Positions 8,129-17,124 of a stretch of 57,696 nt of DNA are shown here, in pieces. A program made the position numbers and the translations under genes. The stretch is from Achromobacter pulmonis (lineage in GTDB: Bacteria > Pseudomonadota > Gammaproteobacteria > Burkholderiales > Burkholderiaceae_B), in NCBI RefSeq assembly GCF_002885955.2, contig NZ_POQS01000001.1:602107-659802 (forward strand), read 5' to 3'. The notes under the pieces are model-generated. The model made no database searches, had not been told where the DNA came from, and saw only the letters and a list, made by a program, of their open reading frames with translations. Numbering within the stretch: the stretch's first letter is position 1; every line of letters starts with the position of its first letter.

Positions 8129-8980
8129 ATGGTTGAACGCCGTCCCTGGCTGGATATTCTGGCCCACGTCATTCTGCTCTGCGGCGTGGCGATGGTGGCA
8201 TTTCCGCTCTACGTCACTTTCGTCGCGTCCACCCAGACCGCGCAGGAAGTGGCTTCCGCGCCGATGTCGCTCATTCCCGGCAAGCATTTCGTCGACAACT
8301 ACATGCAGGCCCTGTTCGGCGGCTCGTCGGGCGGCTCCTCGGGCGCGCCCGTGGGCCGCATGATGTACGTCAGCCTGATCATGGCGCTGGCGATTTCCAT
8401 CGGCAAGATCGCCATCTCGCTGCTGTCGGCCTTCGCGGTGGTGTACTTCCGCTTCCCCGGCCGCATGTTCTTTTTCTGGATGATCTTCGTCACGCTGATG
8501 CTGCCGGTCGAAGTGCGCATTGCGCCCACGTACAAGGTGGTGGCCGACCTGGGCCTGCTCAACAGCTATGCCGGCCTGACGCTGCCGCTGATCGCCTCGG
8601 CCACGGCCACGTTCCTGTTCCGGCAGTTCTTCCTGACCGTGCCGGACGAGCTGATCGAGGCCGCGCGCATCGACGGCGCCGGGCCCATCCGCTTTTTCCG
8701 CGACGTGCTGCTGCCGCTGTCCAAGACCAGCATCGCCGCCCTCTTCGTGATCCAGTTCATCTACGGCTGGAACCAGTACCTGTGGCCGCTGCTGGTGACC
8801 ACGCAGGAAGACATGTACCCCGTCGTCATCGGCATCAAGCGCATGATCAGCGGCGGCGACAGCGTGACCGAATGGAACATCACCATGGCCACCGCCATGC
8901 TGGCGATGATCCCGCCGGCGCTGGTCGTCATCCTGATGCAGAAATGGTTCGTCAAGGGTCTGGTCGACACTGAAAAGTGA
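8129..8980 (+). CDS. ugpE: sn-glycerol-3-phosphate ABC transporter, permease E
   Basis: A 283-residue second permease subunit of the UgpBAEC importer. The N-terminus [26 protein letters not shown] is close to E. coli UgpE. The EAA loop reads [23 protein letters not shown]. Conserved [13 protein letters not shown] and the C-terminal [13 protein letters not shown] are further matches. Its length matches the family (281). A GAGG ribosome site sits before ATG 8129. It pairs with UgpA to form the channel; UgpC follows 53 bp later. A Gly/Ser-rich patch ([13 protein letters not shown], about residues 66-78) is an oddity in the first periplasmic loop. Confidence 0.93.
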   Translation: MVERRPWLDILAHVILLCGVAMVAFPLYVTFVASTQTAQEVASAPMSLIPGKHFVDNYMQALFGGSSGGSSGAPVGRMMYVSLIMALAISIGKIAISLLSAFAVVYFRFPGRMFFFWMIFVTLMLPVEVRIAPTYKVVADLGLLNSYAGLTLPLIASATATFLFRQFFLTVPDELIEAARIDGAGPIRFFRDVLLPLSKTSIAALFVIQFIYGWNQYLWPLLVTTQEDMYPVVIGIKRMISGGDSVTEWNITMATAMLAMIPPALVVILMQKWFVKGLVDTEK

Positions 8981-9033
8981 CCCCCGCTCTCCCGCCCTCG
9001 CCGCCCCAACACGACTCCGTATACGAATAACAC

Positions 9034-10122
<1,089 letters not shown>

Positions 10123-10138
10123 GCCTGCACAGGCATCC

Positions 10139-10158
10139 CCGGCCCCGGACGGGGCCGG
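10139..10158. terminator. GC-rich hairpin between convergent ugpC and mipA-like genes
   Basis: CCGGCCCC-GGAC-GGGGCCGG, a perfect 8-bp stem with a 4-base loop, lies between two convergent stop codons. There is no T tract on either side, but the position suggests a bidirectional transcription end. Confidence 0.55.
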
Positions 10159-10170
10159 CATTACTCCTGC

Positions 10171-11061
10171 TCAGTACGTGTAGGTCACCATCGTGCCGAT
10201 CGTGTATTGGTTGCGCTCGCGCACGATGGGACTGTCGGCGGCGTCGCCGAACAGGCGCCGCGCCTCCGCCCCCACCGTCCACGACCATGACTCGTCCAGC
10301 GGCAGCGTCCATGTCGCGCCCAGGCCCACGCTCTCCAGGCCGCCCTTGGGACTGTAGCGGCGATAGCCGGAATTGGCCGACTGGCGCGCGCTGACGCCAT
10401 ACCAGGTACGCATGTAGTTGCCGTCGCCGAAGGTGCCCGACAGCGCCACCGACACCAGGCCGGCCGCGCCTTCGTAGACCGTGGCGCCGGCGCCCAGGTT
10501 CAGCATGGTGTAGGCGCTGCCCACGTCGCTGTCGCCGCTCTTCTTGAAGGCGTGCGCCAGCGTCGCCGACAGGGTCACCGGGCCCAGCGTGGTCTCGGCG
10601 TCCATGCCGATCTGCGCGCGGCTTTTGATCTCGCCCATGCCGCGCAGCTTGTCCGACCCCTCGAAGCCATGCTTGCGGTCCTTGCGCGACGCGCTGGGCG
10701 CCAGGTAGAAGCGGAAGGTGCTGTCCAGCGCCTCGGTCTCCCAGCCCAGCCCGTGATCGGTGCCCAGGAAGAAGCCGTGCGGCCCGCGCACCCCCAGCCC
10801 GACGATGGGCACCGCCGAGCCTTCGTCGCTGCCGCTGTAGCGCGGCGCGTAGCCCACGCCCAGCGTCCCGTAGAACAGCCATTCGCCGGCCGGCCCTTGC
10901 GCGTCGGGCACGGTCAGGCCGCGTGAAGTGGCCCCGCGCTGGCCATAGACCGAATTGACGGCGACCTCGTCGGCGGCCAGGCACAGGCCCGGGCCCAGCG
11001 AGAGCAGGCAGGCCGCGCCGACGCGGCGCACGGACATGGACGAGCGAAGAATACGCTTCAT
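10171..11061 (-). CDS. MipA/OmpV-family outer membrane protein
   Basis: A 296-residue precursor with an N-terminal secretion signal (hydrophobic core about residues 14-30, ending CLAADE). The mature protein is a beta-barrel-like sequence ending in aromatic-rich TMVTYTY with a terminal Tyr, as in outer-membrane barrels. Landmarks of the MipA/OmpV family are YGTLGVGYAPRYSGSDEGSAVPIVG near the N-terminus, the central D..T..GP.TLSATLAHAF and YGVSA.QSANSGYRRYSP.GGL..VGLGATW. Family members scaffold murein enzymes (MipA) or are induced porin-like proteins. A lipoprotein and an RstAB-like two-component system follow upstream on the same strand, and that linkage is common for OmpV-type genes under local two-component control. 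Confidence 0.85.
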   Translation of the reverse strand: MKRILRSSMSVRRVGAACLLSLGPGLCLAADEVAVNSVYGQRGATSRGLTVPDAQGPAGEWLFYGTLGVGYAPRYSGSDEGSAVPIVGLGVRGPHGFFLGTDHGLGWETEALDSTFRFYLAPSASRKDRKHGFEGSDKLRGMGEIKSRAQIGMDAETTLGPVTLSATLAHAFKKSGDSDVGSAYTMLNLGAGATVYEGAAGLVSVALSGTFGDGNYMRTWYGVSARQSANSGYRRYSPKGGLESVGLGATWTLPLDESWSWTVGAEARRLFGDAADSPIVRERNQYTIGTMVTYTY

Positions 11062-11095
11062 GGGAGGGTTCCTGAAAACAGGTTGAGGAAAGGAT

Positions 11096-12190
11096 TCAGT
11101 CGGCGTCGCCGCGCTGCCTGGCCTGGCGCATCAGCGCCATCGCCACCGCGGAGATCGAAGCCACCAGCGGTTCGCTGGTGTCGGAATTGCCCATGACCAG
11201 GACCGCCAGCTTCTCCCGCGGCGCCAGCACCCAGCGGGAATGGAAGGCCTCGGTCGCGCCGCGATGCATGCGCAGCGGCGCTTCGTCCATCATGTCCGCG
11301 CAGGGCGCGGCCAGCCACGACAGCGCCAGCCGGCATTCCAGGTCCATGCCGCTGGCCACCGTCTCCAGGTCCAGCACCGCGTGCGCCGAGCCGGCGCTCA
11401 GCACCCGCCTGCCCTCATGAGCGCCGCCGGCGAACAACATGCTGGAGAAACGCGCCATCTCGGTCGTGCTGAGCCACAGTCCGTCGGCCGGCGGATTGGC
11501 CTGCGGCGCCTCGGCCCACGGGTGGCCGCGCCGATAGCCCGCCGCGCGCAGCTGCAGCATGCGCGGCCCCGGCTCGAAGCCGGCGCGCGGCATGTTCACC
11601 GGCCGCAGGATGGCGCGGCGCATATAGGCGTCGAAGGGTTCGCCGGCCGCCTGCGCCAGCATGTCGCCCAGCAGCGCGTAGGCCATGTCGGCGCGGGCCC
11701 GGCCCATGGTGTCTTCCGGCGCGTCCGGACGGACCGCCATCAGGCCGCGCGCGGTGAAGGGATGCGCGCCCAGCCACTGCATGGCGTTGCGGCGCGGCTG
11801 CAGCTCCCAGTCCGGCAGCGCCTGCGAGGCCGGCCGGTCCAGCCCCAGCGCGCCGTCATCGGCGGCGCGCAGTACGCCGGCGGCGGTGACGACCTTGCTG
11901 ATGGCCCCGACCCGGTACAGCGTGTCGCCGCTGGCCTTGCGGTGCCGCGCCACGTCGGCATAGCCGAAGCCGGTGCTCCAGACCACGCGCTGGTCGTCGA
12001 CCAGCGCGATGGACAGGCCGGGCACGTTCTGCGCGTCCATGTCGTAGGCGATGCGCTGGGCCAGGTAGCCGATCACCGCCGCGTAGTCGCCCGGCGCGAC
12101 GGCGGCGGGCGCGGCGGGCGGCACGCCCTGGCAGCCGCCGATCACGGCCAGCAGGGATGCGACGGCAAGCAGGCGGCTCAGGCAAAACAT
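11096..12190 (-). CDS. beta-lactamase-fold lipoprotein, probably catalytically inactive
   Basis: A 364-residue protein of the class C beta-lactamase/EstB-like serine hydrolase superfamily. The N-terminus (hydrophobic core, then GGC at Cys20) looks like a lipoprotein signal. Fold landmarks are VPGLSIALVDDQRVVWSTGFGYAD and LWLSTTEMARFSSMLFAGG. However, all three catalytic motifs are changed. The S-x-x-K motif reads A96-I-S-K99, so the nucleophile is Ala. The Y-S-N position reads R167-A-D169. The H/K-T-G triad reads H310-R-G. The frame is otherwise intact. This suggests a pseudo-enzyme that binds peptidoglycan-like or other ligands rather than cleaving them. It lies 34 bp upstream of the mipA-like gene on the same strand, so both may act together in the envelope. 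Confidence 0.8.
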   Translation of the reverse strand: MFCLSRLLAVASLLAVIGGCQGVPPAAPAAVAPGDYAAVIGYLAQRIAYDMDAQNVPGLSIALVDDQRVVWSTGFGYADVARHRKASGDTLYRVGAISKVVTAAGVLRAADDGALGLDRPASQALPDWELQPRRNAMQWLGAHPFTARGLMAVRPDAPEDTMGRARADMAYALLGDMLAQAAGEPFDAYMRRAILRPVNMPRAGFEPGPRMLQLRAAGYRRGHPWAEAPQANPPADGLWLSTTEMARFSSMLFAGGAHEGRRVLSAGSAHAVLDLETVASGMDLECRLALSWLAAPCADMMDEAPLRMHRGATEAFHSRWVLAPREKLAVLVMGNSDTSEPLVASISAVAMALMRQARQRGDAD

Positions 12191-12307
12191 GGCGGACGGC
12201 GGCTCCTCTGAACGAAAGTGCCGTCATGCTAGCCATGCGCCTGCGCGCGATCTTTCCCGCTTTGTATGGAGTTTGTGAAGATCGTCGCGGGAGTTTGTGA
12301 AGTTGCT

Positions 12308-13621
12308 TTACGTACTGCGGCCCGGCGCGGAAAGCGCCTTCCACGCGATGACGAAGCGCGCCCCGCCCAGCGGGCTGTCTTCGGCGCGCACCGAGCCGTT
12401 GTGCCAGCGCGCCACCCGGCTCACGATCGCCAGCCCCAGGCCGACGCCGCCGGTTTCGCGATCGCGGCTTTCATCCAGGCGGATGAAGGGTTCGAAAATG
12501 CGCTCGCGATCCGCCGGCGCGATGCCGGGGCCGTCGTCGTCCACCATCAGCACGTACTCGCGCGCCGAACCGCCCAGCAGGCTGACCTGGACCCGGCCGC
12601 CCGCGTGCCGGATGGCGTTCTGCAGCAGATTCAGGAGCGCGCGCGTCATGTAGCGCTGATGCAGATGCACCTCGGGCACCTGACACTGCGCCACCTCGCA
12701 GCGCACGCCCGCCACGCCGGCCTCGAAACCCGCGTGCTGCACCACCGATTCGAGCCAGCCGCGCGCATCCTGCGGCTGCAGCGCGACGCCGTCGCCCTTG
12801 TGCTCCAGCCGGGCGTACATCAGCAGTTCCGAGGCCATGCTGTCCAGCTCGGCCACGTCGCTCTTCATTTCCTCGACCAGGCGCCGGCGCGCCTCGGGAT
12901 CGTCCTCGCGGTCCATCATGTCCAGCTCGAACGACAGCCGCGCGATCGGCGTGCGCAGTTCGTGCGAGACGGCGTTGGTCAGTTCCCGCTGGTTGCTGAC
13001 CAGCGCGCTGATCCGCTCGGACATCTGATTGAAGGTGTCGCCCAGGCCCCGTATGGTGGAATGCCGCGACAGCCGGGCGCGCGCCTGCAGGTCGCCCTGC
13101 CCCATGCGCTGCGCCGCCGTCTTCAGCGCCTCCAGGTCGCGCCAGGTGGGCAGCGCCCACACCAGCATGAAAGCGCCCAGCAGCAGCGTCAGCGCCGAAT
13201 ACACCGCCACCAGCACCCAGGGCCCGACCGGCGGCTCGGCCGGCAGCTTCATTTCCAGCCATTGATCGCCCGGCCCCGGCAGCGCCGCCACGAAGGTCTG
13301 CATCTCGTCGCGGATGAAAAAACTGCCCGCGGCGATGAGTTTGCGTTCGGCCTCGCTCGCCTCGAAGCTGGCGGCCGGCGCCACCCTCAGCCCCAGGCCG
13401 TAGTGCGGCGCCAACCGGTCGCGCACATAGGCCTCGCGGTCGGCGGCGGGCACCTGGCCCAGCTCGCGCACCAGGCTGTACATCTGGCCGCGCACGGCCT
13501 GGCGCGTATAGCCTTCGCTCAGCGGCTCGAAAAGGTAGGAGGCCGAGCGGTCCACCACCTGGCTCGAAATCACGAACCCCACGGCCAGCACCACGAACAG
13601 CCGCAGGATGAACCTAAGCAT
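12308..13621 (-). CDS. sensor histidine kinase (RstB-like)
   Basis: A 437-residue two-component sensor. It has two membrane segments (about residues 4-22 and 133-155) around a periplasmic domain, then a HAMP linker, a dimerisation domain with phospho-acceptor His in NAVSHELRTPIARL, and an ATPase domain with N box LLNLLQNAIRHA, G1 DDDGPGI, F box IFEPFIR and G2 GGVGLGLAIV. Architecture and the paired regulator are like RstB of gamma- and beta-proteobacteria. It overlaps the regulator gene stop by eight bases, so expression is coupled. The next genes on the same strand are the lipoprotein and MipA-like genes, which are plausible targets; the stimulus is unknown. Confidence 0.9.
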   Translation of the reverse strand: MLRFILRLFVVLAVGFVISSQVVDRSASYLFEPLSEGYTRQAVRGQMYSLVRELGQVPAADREAYVRDRLAPHYGLGLRVAPAASFEASEAERKLIAAGSFFIRDEMQTFVAALPGPGDQWLEMKLPAEPPVGPWVLVAVYSALTLLLGAFMLVWALPTWRDLEALKTAAQRMGQGDLQARARLSRHSTIRGLGDTFNQMSERISALVSNQRELTNAVSHELRTPIARLSFELDMMDREDDPEARRRLVEEMKSDVAELDSMASELLMYARLEHKGDGVALQPQDARGWLESVVQHAGFEAGVAGVRCEVAQCQVPEVHLHQRYMTRALLNLLQNAIRHAGGRVQVSLLGGSAREYVLMVDDDGPGIAPADRERIFEPFIRLDESRDRETGGVGLGLAIVSRVARWHNGSVRAEDSPLGGARFVIAWKALSAPGRST

Positions 13622-14315
13622 CGTCGCCCTCTTGCGCCCTGGGCGAGAACAGATAGCCCTTGCCCCAGACCGTCTTGATGCGCGCCGGATCGCGCGGATC
13701 GTCGTCGAGCTTGCGGCGCAGCTTGCTCACGCACACGTCCACGCTGCGGTCCAGCCCGTTGAACTCGATGCCGCGCACGGCGTTGAGCAGGTCGTCGCGC
13801 GTGAGCACCTGGCCGGCCTGGCTGGCCAGCGCCCACAGCATCTCGAACTCCATCGTGGTGAGATCGACCTCCACGCCGGCATGGACCACCGCGCGGTTGC
13901 GCCGGTCGATGGCCAGCGGGCCGAACTCCAGGCGCTCGGGCGGTTCGTCGGCCTGGCCGTGGCGCCGCAGCAGCGCCCGCACCCGCGCCAGCAGCACGCG
14001 CGGTTCGACCGGCTTGATCACGTAGTCGTCGGCGCCCGACTCCAGGCCCAGGATCTGGTCCAGGTCATCCTCGCGGGCCGTCAGCATCAGGATCGGCGCC
14101 GAGGAAAACGCGCGCAGGTCGCGGCAGACCTGCAGCCCGTCGCGGCCCGGCAGCATCAGGTCCAGGATGGTGATGGCGGGATCGTGGCGGCGAAACGCCT
14201 CCACCGCCTGGTCGCCCCGAAAGGCCTGCGCGACGTTGAAGCCGTGCTGCTCCAGGAACTGGGCGATCAGGCGCGAGAGTTTCGGATCGTCTTCGACGAG
14301 CAAAGCCTTGGTCAT
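13614..14315 (-). CDS. OmpR-family response regulator (RstA-like)
   Basis: A 233-residue DNA-binding regulator. The receiver domain (about 1-115) shows acidic EDD at 8-10, phosphoryl-Asp in ITILDLMLPGRDG, the conserved Thr in LMLTARED and Lys in DYVIKPVEPRVLLAR. The C-terminal winged helix (about 135-228) has LTTMEFEMLWALASQAGQVLTRDDLL, DRSVDVCVSKLRRKL and TVWGKGYLF, typical of OmpR/RstA. It is first in the pair and overlaps the kinase gene by eight bases. The livK-like terminator just upstream (14343-14381) insulates it from the preceding gene. Confidence 0.92.
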   Translation of the reverse strand: MTKALLVEDDPKLSRLIAQFLEQHGFNVAQAFRGDQAVEAFRRHDPAITILDLMLPGRDGLQVCRDLRAFSSAPILMLTAREDDLDQILGLESGADDYVIKPVEPRVLLARVRALLRRHGQADEPPERLEFGPLAIDRRNRAVVHAGVEVDLTTMEFEMLWALASQAGQVLTRDDLLNAVRGIEFNGLDRSVDVCVSKLRRKLDDDPRDPARIKTVWGKGYLFSPRAQEGDDA

Positions 14316-14342
14316 GGGTGGGCAGAATAAGATCAGTGGCGC

Positions 14343-14381
14343 AATTAAAAACCGGGCCGCAAGTCTAGCTCACGGCCCGGT
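14343..14381 (-). terminator. Rho-independent terminator of the amino-acid binding protein gene
   Basis: On the minus strand ACCGGGCCG pairs perfectly with CGGCCCGGT (9 bp, 13-base loop) and is followed by TTTTAATT. It lies 31 bp beyond the stop at 14412 and before the response-regulator start. This is the clearest intrinsic terminator in the window. Confidence 0.85.
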
Positions 14382-14411
14382 CGGCATCACTGGGCGGCAG
14401 GCCGCCCGGGA

Positions 14412-15539
14412 TTACTTGTAGACGGTCTTGGAGCCGTCCTTGTGCCAGACGAACACGTCGAACTCGAAGTTCGTCAGGTCGCCCTGCTTGTTCCACGACA
14501 CCTTGCCGATCGGGGTATCGAAGGAGTTGGCGTGCAGGTACTTGGCGACCTTGGTGGGATCGTCCGTGCCCGCGCCCTTGATGCCGTCGGCGATGACCTG
14601 GGTGGCCGTGTAGGCCGTCATCTGGAAGGCGCCCGCGGCGTTGCGCTTCTTGGCCTGGAAGGCCTTGACGATGTCGGCGTTGGCGGCGTTCTGGGTGAAG
14701 TCGGCCGGCAGCGTCACCAGCATGCCTTCGACCGCGTCGCCGGCGATGGCGTTGATGTCCGGGTTGCCCGTGCCTTCCGGACCCATCCACTTGGCCTTCA
14801 CACCCTGCTCGGCCGCCTGGCGCAGCAGCAGGCCCATTTCAGGGTGGTAGCCGCCGTAGTAGACGAAGTCCACGCCCTGGCTCTTGAGCTTGGTGATGAC
14901 GGCCGAGTAGTCGCTGTCGCCGGCGTTGATGCCTTCGAAGAACGCCACGGTGACGCCGCCCTTTTCCAGGTCGTTCTTGACCGCGGTGGCGATGCCCTGG
15001 CCGTACGACTGCTTGTCGTGCAGCACCGCGACCTTCTTGGGCTTGATCTTGTCCAGGATGAACTTGGCGGCCGCAGGGCCCTGCTGGTCGTCGCGCCCGA
15101 TGGTGCGGAAGATGAACTCGTAGTTCTTGCCGTCGGTCAGGGCCGGCGACGTGGCCGAGGGGGTCACCATGACCACGCCCTCGTTGTTGTAGACGTCGGC
15201 GGCGGCGATGGTGGCGCCCGAGCACACGTGGCCCACGACGAAGCCGATCTTGCTGTTGACCACGCGGTTGGCGGCGACCGGGCCCTGCTTGGGCTCGCAG
15301 CCGTCGTCGATCACCACGGTTTCCAGCTTCTTGCCGTTCACGCCGCCGGCGGCGTTGATGCGCTCGACCGCCGTATCGACGCCCTCACGGACCATATCGC
15401 CATACTGGGTGACCGCGCCGGTGGTGGGGCCGACGACGCCGATCTTGATGGTTTGCGCCTGCGCGGCCGCGCCGAACGCCATGCCCGCGGCGACGCCCAG
15501 CGCGGCGATGACCGGGGTCAGACGGAATACTGGCTTCAT
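14412..15539 (-). CDS. branched-chain amino acid ABC transporter substrate-binding protein (LivJ/LivK type)
   Basis: A 375-residue periplasmic binding protein. The signal peptide has core VIAALGVAAGMAFGAAAQAQ, cleaved before TIKIGVVGPTTGAVTQYGDM. Family landmarks are NAAGGVNGKKLETVVIDDGCEPKQ, VGHVCSGATIAAADVYN, the AVLHDKQSYGQGIA hinge region and the two-Cys loop (DDGCEP..GHVCSG) that forms a disulfide in LivJ/K. It likely binds Leu/Ile/Val or related amino acids. No livHMGF genes adjoin it, so it is a stand-alone receptor that must use a transporter encoded elsewhere. A perfect terminator follows. It diverges from the hydrolase gene. Confidence 0.92.
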   Translation of the reverse strand: MKPVFRLTPVIAALGVAAGMAFGAAAQAQTIKIGVVGPTTGAVTQYGDMVREGVDTAVERINAAGGVNGKKLETVVIDDGCEPKQGPVAANRVVNSKIGFVVGHVCSGATIAAADVYNNEGVVMVTPSATSPALTDGKNYEFIFRTIGRDDQQGPAAAKFILDKIKPKKVAVLHDKQSYGQGIATAVKNDLEKGGVTVAFFEGINAGDSDYSAVITKLKSQGVDFVYYGGYHPEMGLLLRQAAEQGVKAKWMGPEGTGNPDINAIAGDAVEGMLVTLPADFTQNAANADIVKAFQAKKRNAAGAFQMTAYTATQVIADGIKGAGTDDPTKVAKYLHANSFDTPIGKVSWNKQGDLTNFEFDVFVWHKDGSKTVYK

Positions 15540-15807
15540 GTTGGACTCCTCTAATGATTTGTAATCGTTAGTTCCGCACCCGTGCGCACGCCGGTTGTTT
15601 CCGTGTTCACGCCCGGTTACGGTGCATTAGCACGGCAAGCATACACTGAAAAATACCCCTGTTTGCAGGGCGCGCGACCCGCTTTTCGACGAGGGCGGCG
15701 CGTAAACCGCGGCGGCCGCCGCGCTCGCAGCCTTATGCCCGTCGCCGTATATGCAAAAGACGATTTATTCGTTTGAGTTACTAAAGCGGCGCGGCATGAT
15801 GGCCGCC

Positions 15808-16404
15808 ATGAGACTCCAACCGATCATCGTCCCGGGCTGGAAAAACTCCGGACCCGACCATTGGCAATCGCGCTGGGCCGCGTCCCTGCCGCTTGCGGTC
15901 CGCCTTGAACAGTGCGACTGGCAGAACCCGGTCGCCGCGCAATGGATCGCCACGCTGGCCGCGGAAGTGGATCGGGCCCGCAGCCCCGTGCTGCTGGTCG
16001 CTCACAGCCTGGGCTGCCTGGTCAGCGCCGCGCTGCCGGTGCCGCTGCGCGCCAAGGTCGCCGGCGCCCTGCTGGTGGCGCCGGCCGACGTGGAACGCGC
16101 AGACGCGCCCGAGTGCCTGCGCAGCTTCGCGCCCGTGCCGCGCCAGCCCTTGCCCTACCAGAGCGTGGTGGTCGCCAGCGACGACGATCCCTATTGCAGC
16201 CTGGACCGCGCCCGCGCCTTCGCCGGCGACTGGGGCAGCCGCATCGTCATCCTGTCCGGCGCCGGCCACATCAACGCCGACAGCGGCCTGGGCGACTGGC
16301 CGCAAGGCCTGAAACTGCTCGGCGCCCTGCGCCGCCGGGCGTCCTGGCGCATCCCCACCCCCGCCAAGCGCATCCCGCCCATTCCGCTCTACGACGCGTC
16401 CTAG
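15808..16404 (+). CDS. RBBP9/YdeN-family serine hydrolase
   Basis: A 198-residue alpha/beta hydrolase of the compact RBBP9/YdeN family. It opens with IIVPGWKNSGPDHWQSRW, a hallmark pattern. The nucleophile elbow is VAHSLGC, the acid is in ASDDDPYCS and the His in GAGHINADSGLG-W. Length matches the family (about 180-200). The substrate is unknown (small-ester or peptide hydrolysis is likely). Start candidates are 15796, 15799 and 15808; 15808 places the conserved strand immediately after Met, but no strong ribosome site decides it. It is divergent from the binding-protein gene and stands alone. Confidence 0.85.
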   Translation: MRLQPIIVPGWKNSGPDHWQSRWAASLPLAVRLEQCDWQNPVAAQWIATLAAEVDRARSPVLLVAHSLGCLVSAALPVPLRAKVAGALLVAPADVERADAPECLRSFAPVPRQPLPYQSVVVASDDDPYCSLDRARAFAGDWGSRIVILSGAGHINADSGLGDWPQGLKLLGALRRRASWRIPTPAKRIPPIPLYDAS

Positions 16405-17124
16405 ACGCCCGCAGCCGTCCTGCGCGGTCATCCTGGTTGCGTAAAATCACGCATCCAGACTACTGTTTGCAACAGAAATGCACCGGAAATTCTTGTAATC
16501 GCCGGATGATTTCCGCAAACCTTTCAGCACACGCCGCTTGCGCAACAACCCTTACGCCCAGTTGAAGCGTTTTGATTAATCTTGCTCCAATTTGGTTACA
16601 TATGGTTGTTATCCTAGCGGCCGGGAACATCGGGGACAGGGAAATGACAGCTTACGCGCGCGCGGCGCTACGGGTTAACCCCGTCCGCCGCCATTCCTTC
16701 CCGGATTTAGCTGAATCTTATACATACAGTAAAATCGGCTCATATTCATCTAAATGTCACGGCGATTCGCCCGCGCCCAAGCCATGCTCGCCGGTTATCG
16801 AGCAGGTTCGGCAGGCCATATCTCGTCGCCAGATCGACAAAATAAAAAATGAGAATGCAGAGCAATACTCTCGCGCCCCGGCTTCGGCGCAACCGCGGCG
16901 CCGGCGTCGCCATAACGCTATTCGCAGCGCCTGGACGGGAGCTTCCGGCCATCCCAGGCCGTCTATCCCGCGCCTGATTTTCCGGCGCGGGCTTCCCGCA
17001 CTCCCGATCGTCGCAGCCGCCGGCCGTCCCGGCGCCGCAGCCTCGGCCGGCCCCGACCGCCATTGCGGTTCGACCGCCCTCATTTACCATCCCCCGCCGC
17101 GTGGCGGGGCCAGAAGGACTCTGC
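16405..17124 (+). other. 720-bp leader region upstream of the polyketide synthase gene
   Basis: No credible gene on either strand. The first half is AT-rich beside a very GC-rich locus and includes TTGATT (16572-16577) 17 bases before GTTACA, and TTATACATACAGTAAAA near 16718, both only weak promoter-like. An AGAAGGA ribosome site for the synthase lies at about 17112-17118. The length suggests a regulatory leader for the whole rightward capsule operon. I looked for the ops/JUMPstart core of RfaH-controlled capsule operons and did not find it. Confidence 0.5.

Noticed and set aside
16405..17124. An ops/JUMPstart element as in E. coli capsule operons
   Set aside because: The core GGCGGTAGC is not present; GGCGCTACGG near 16665 is only a distant look-alike.
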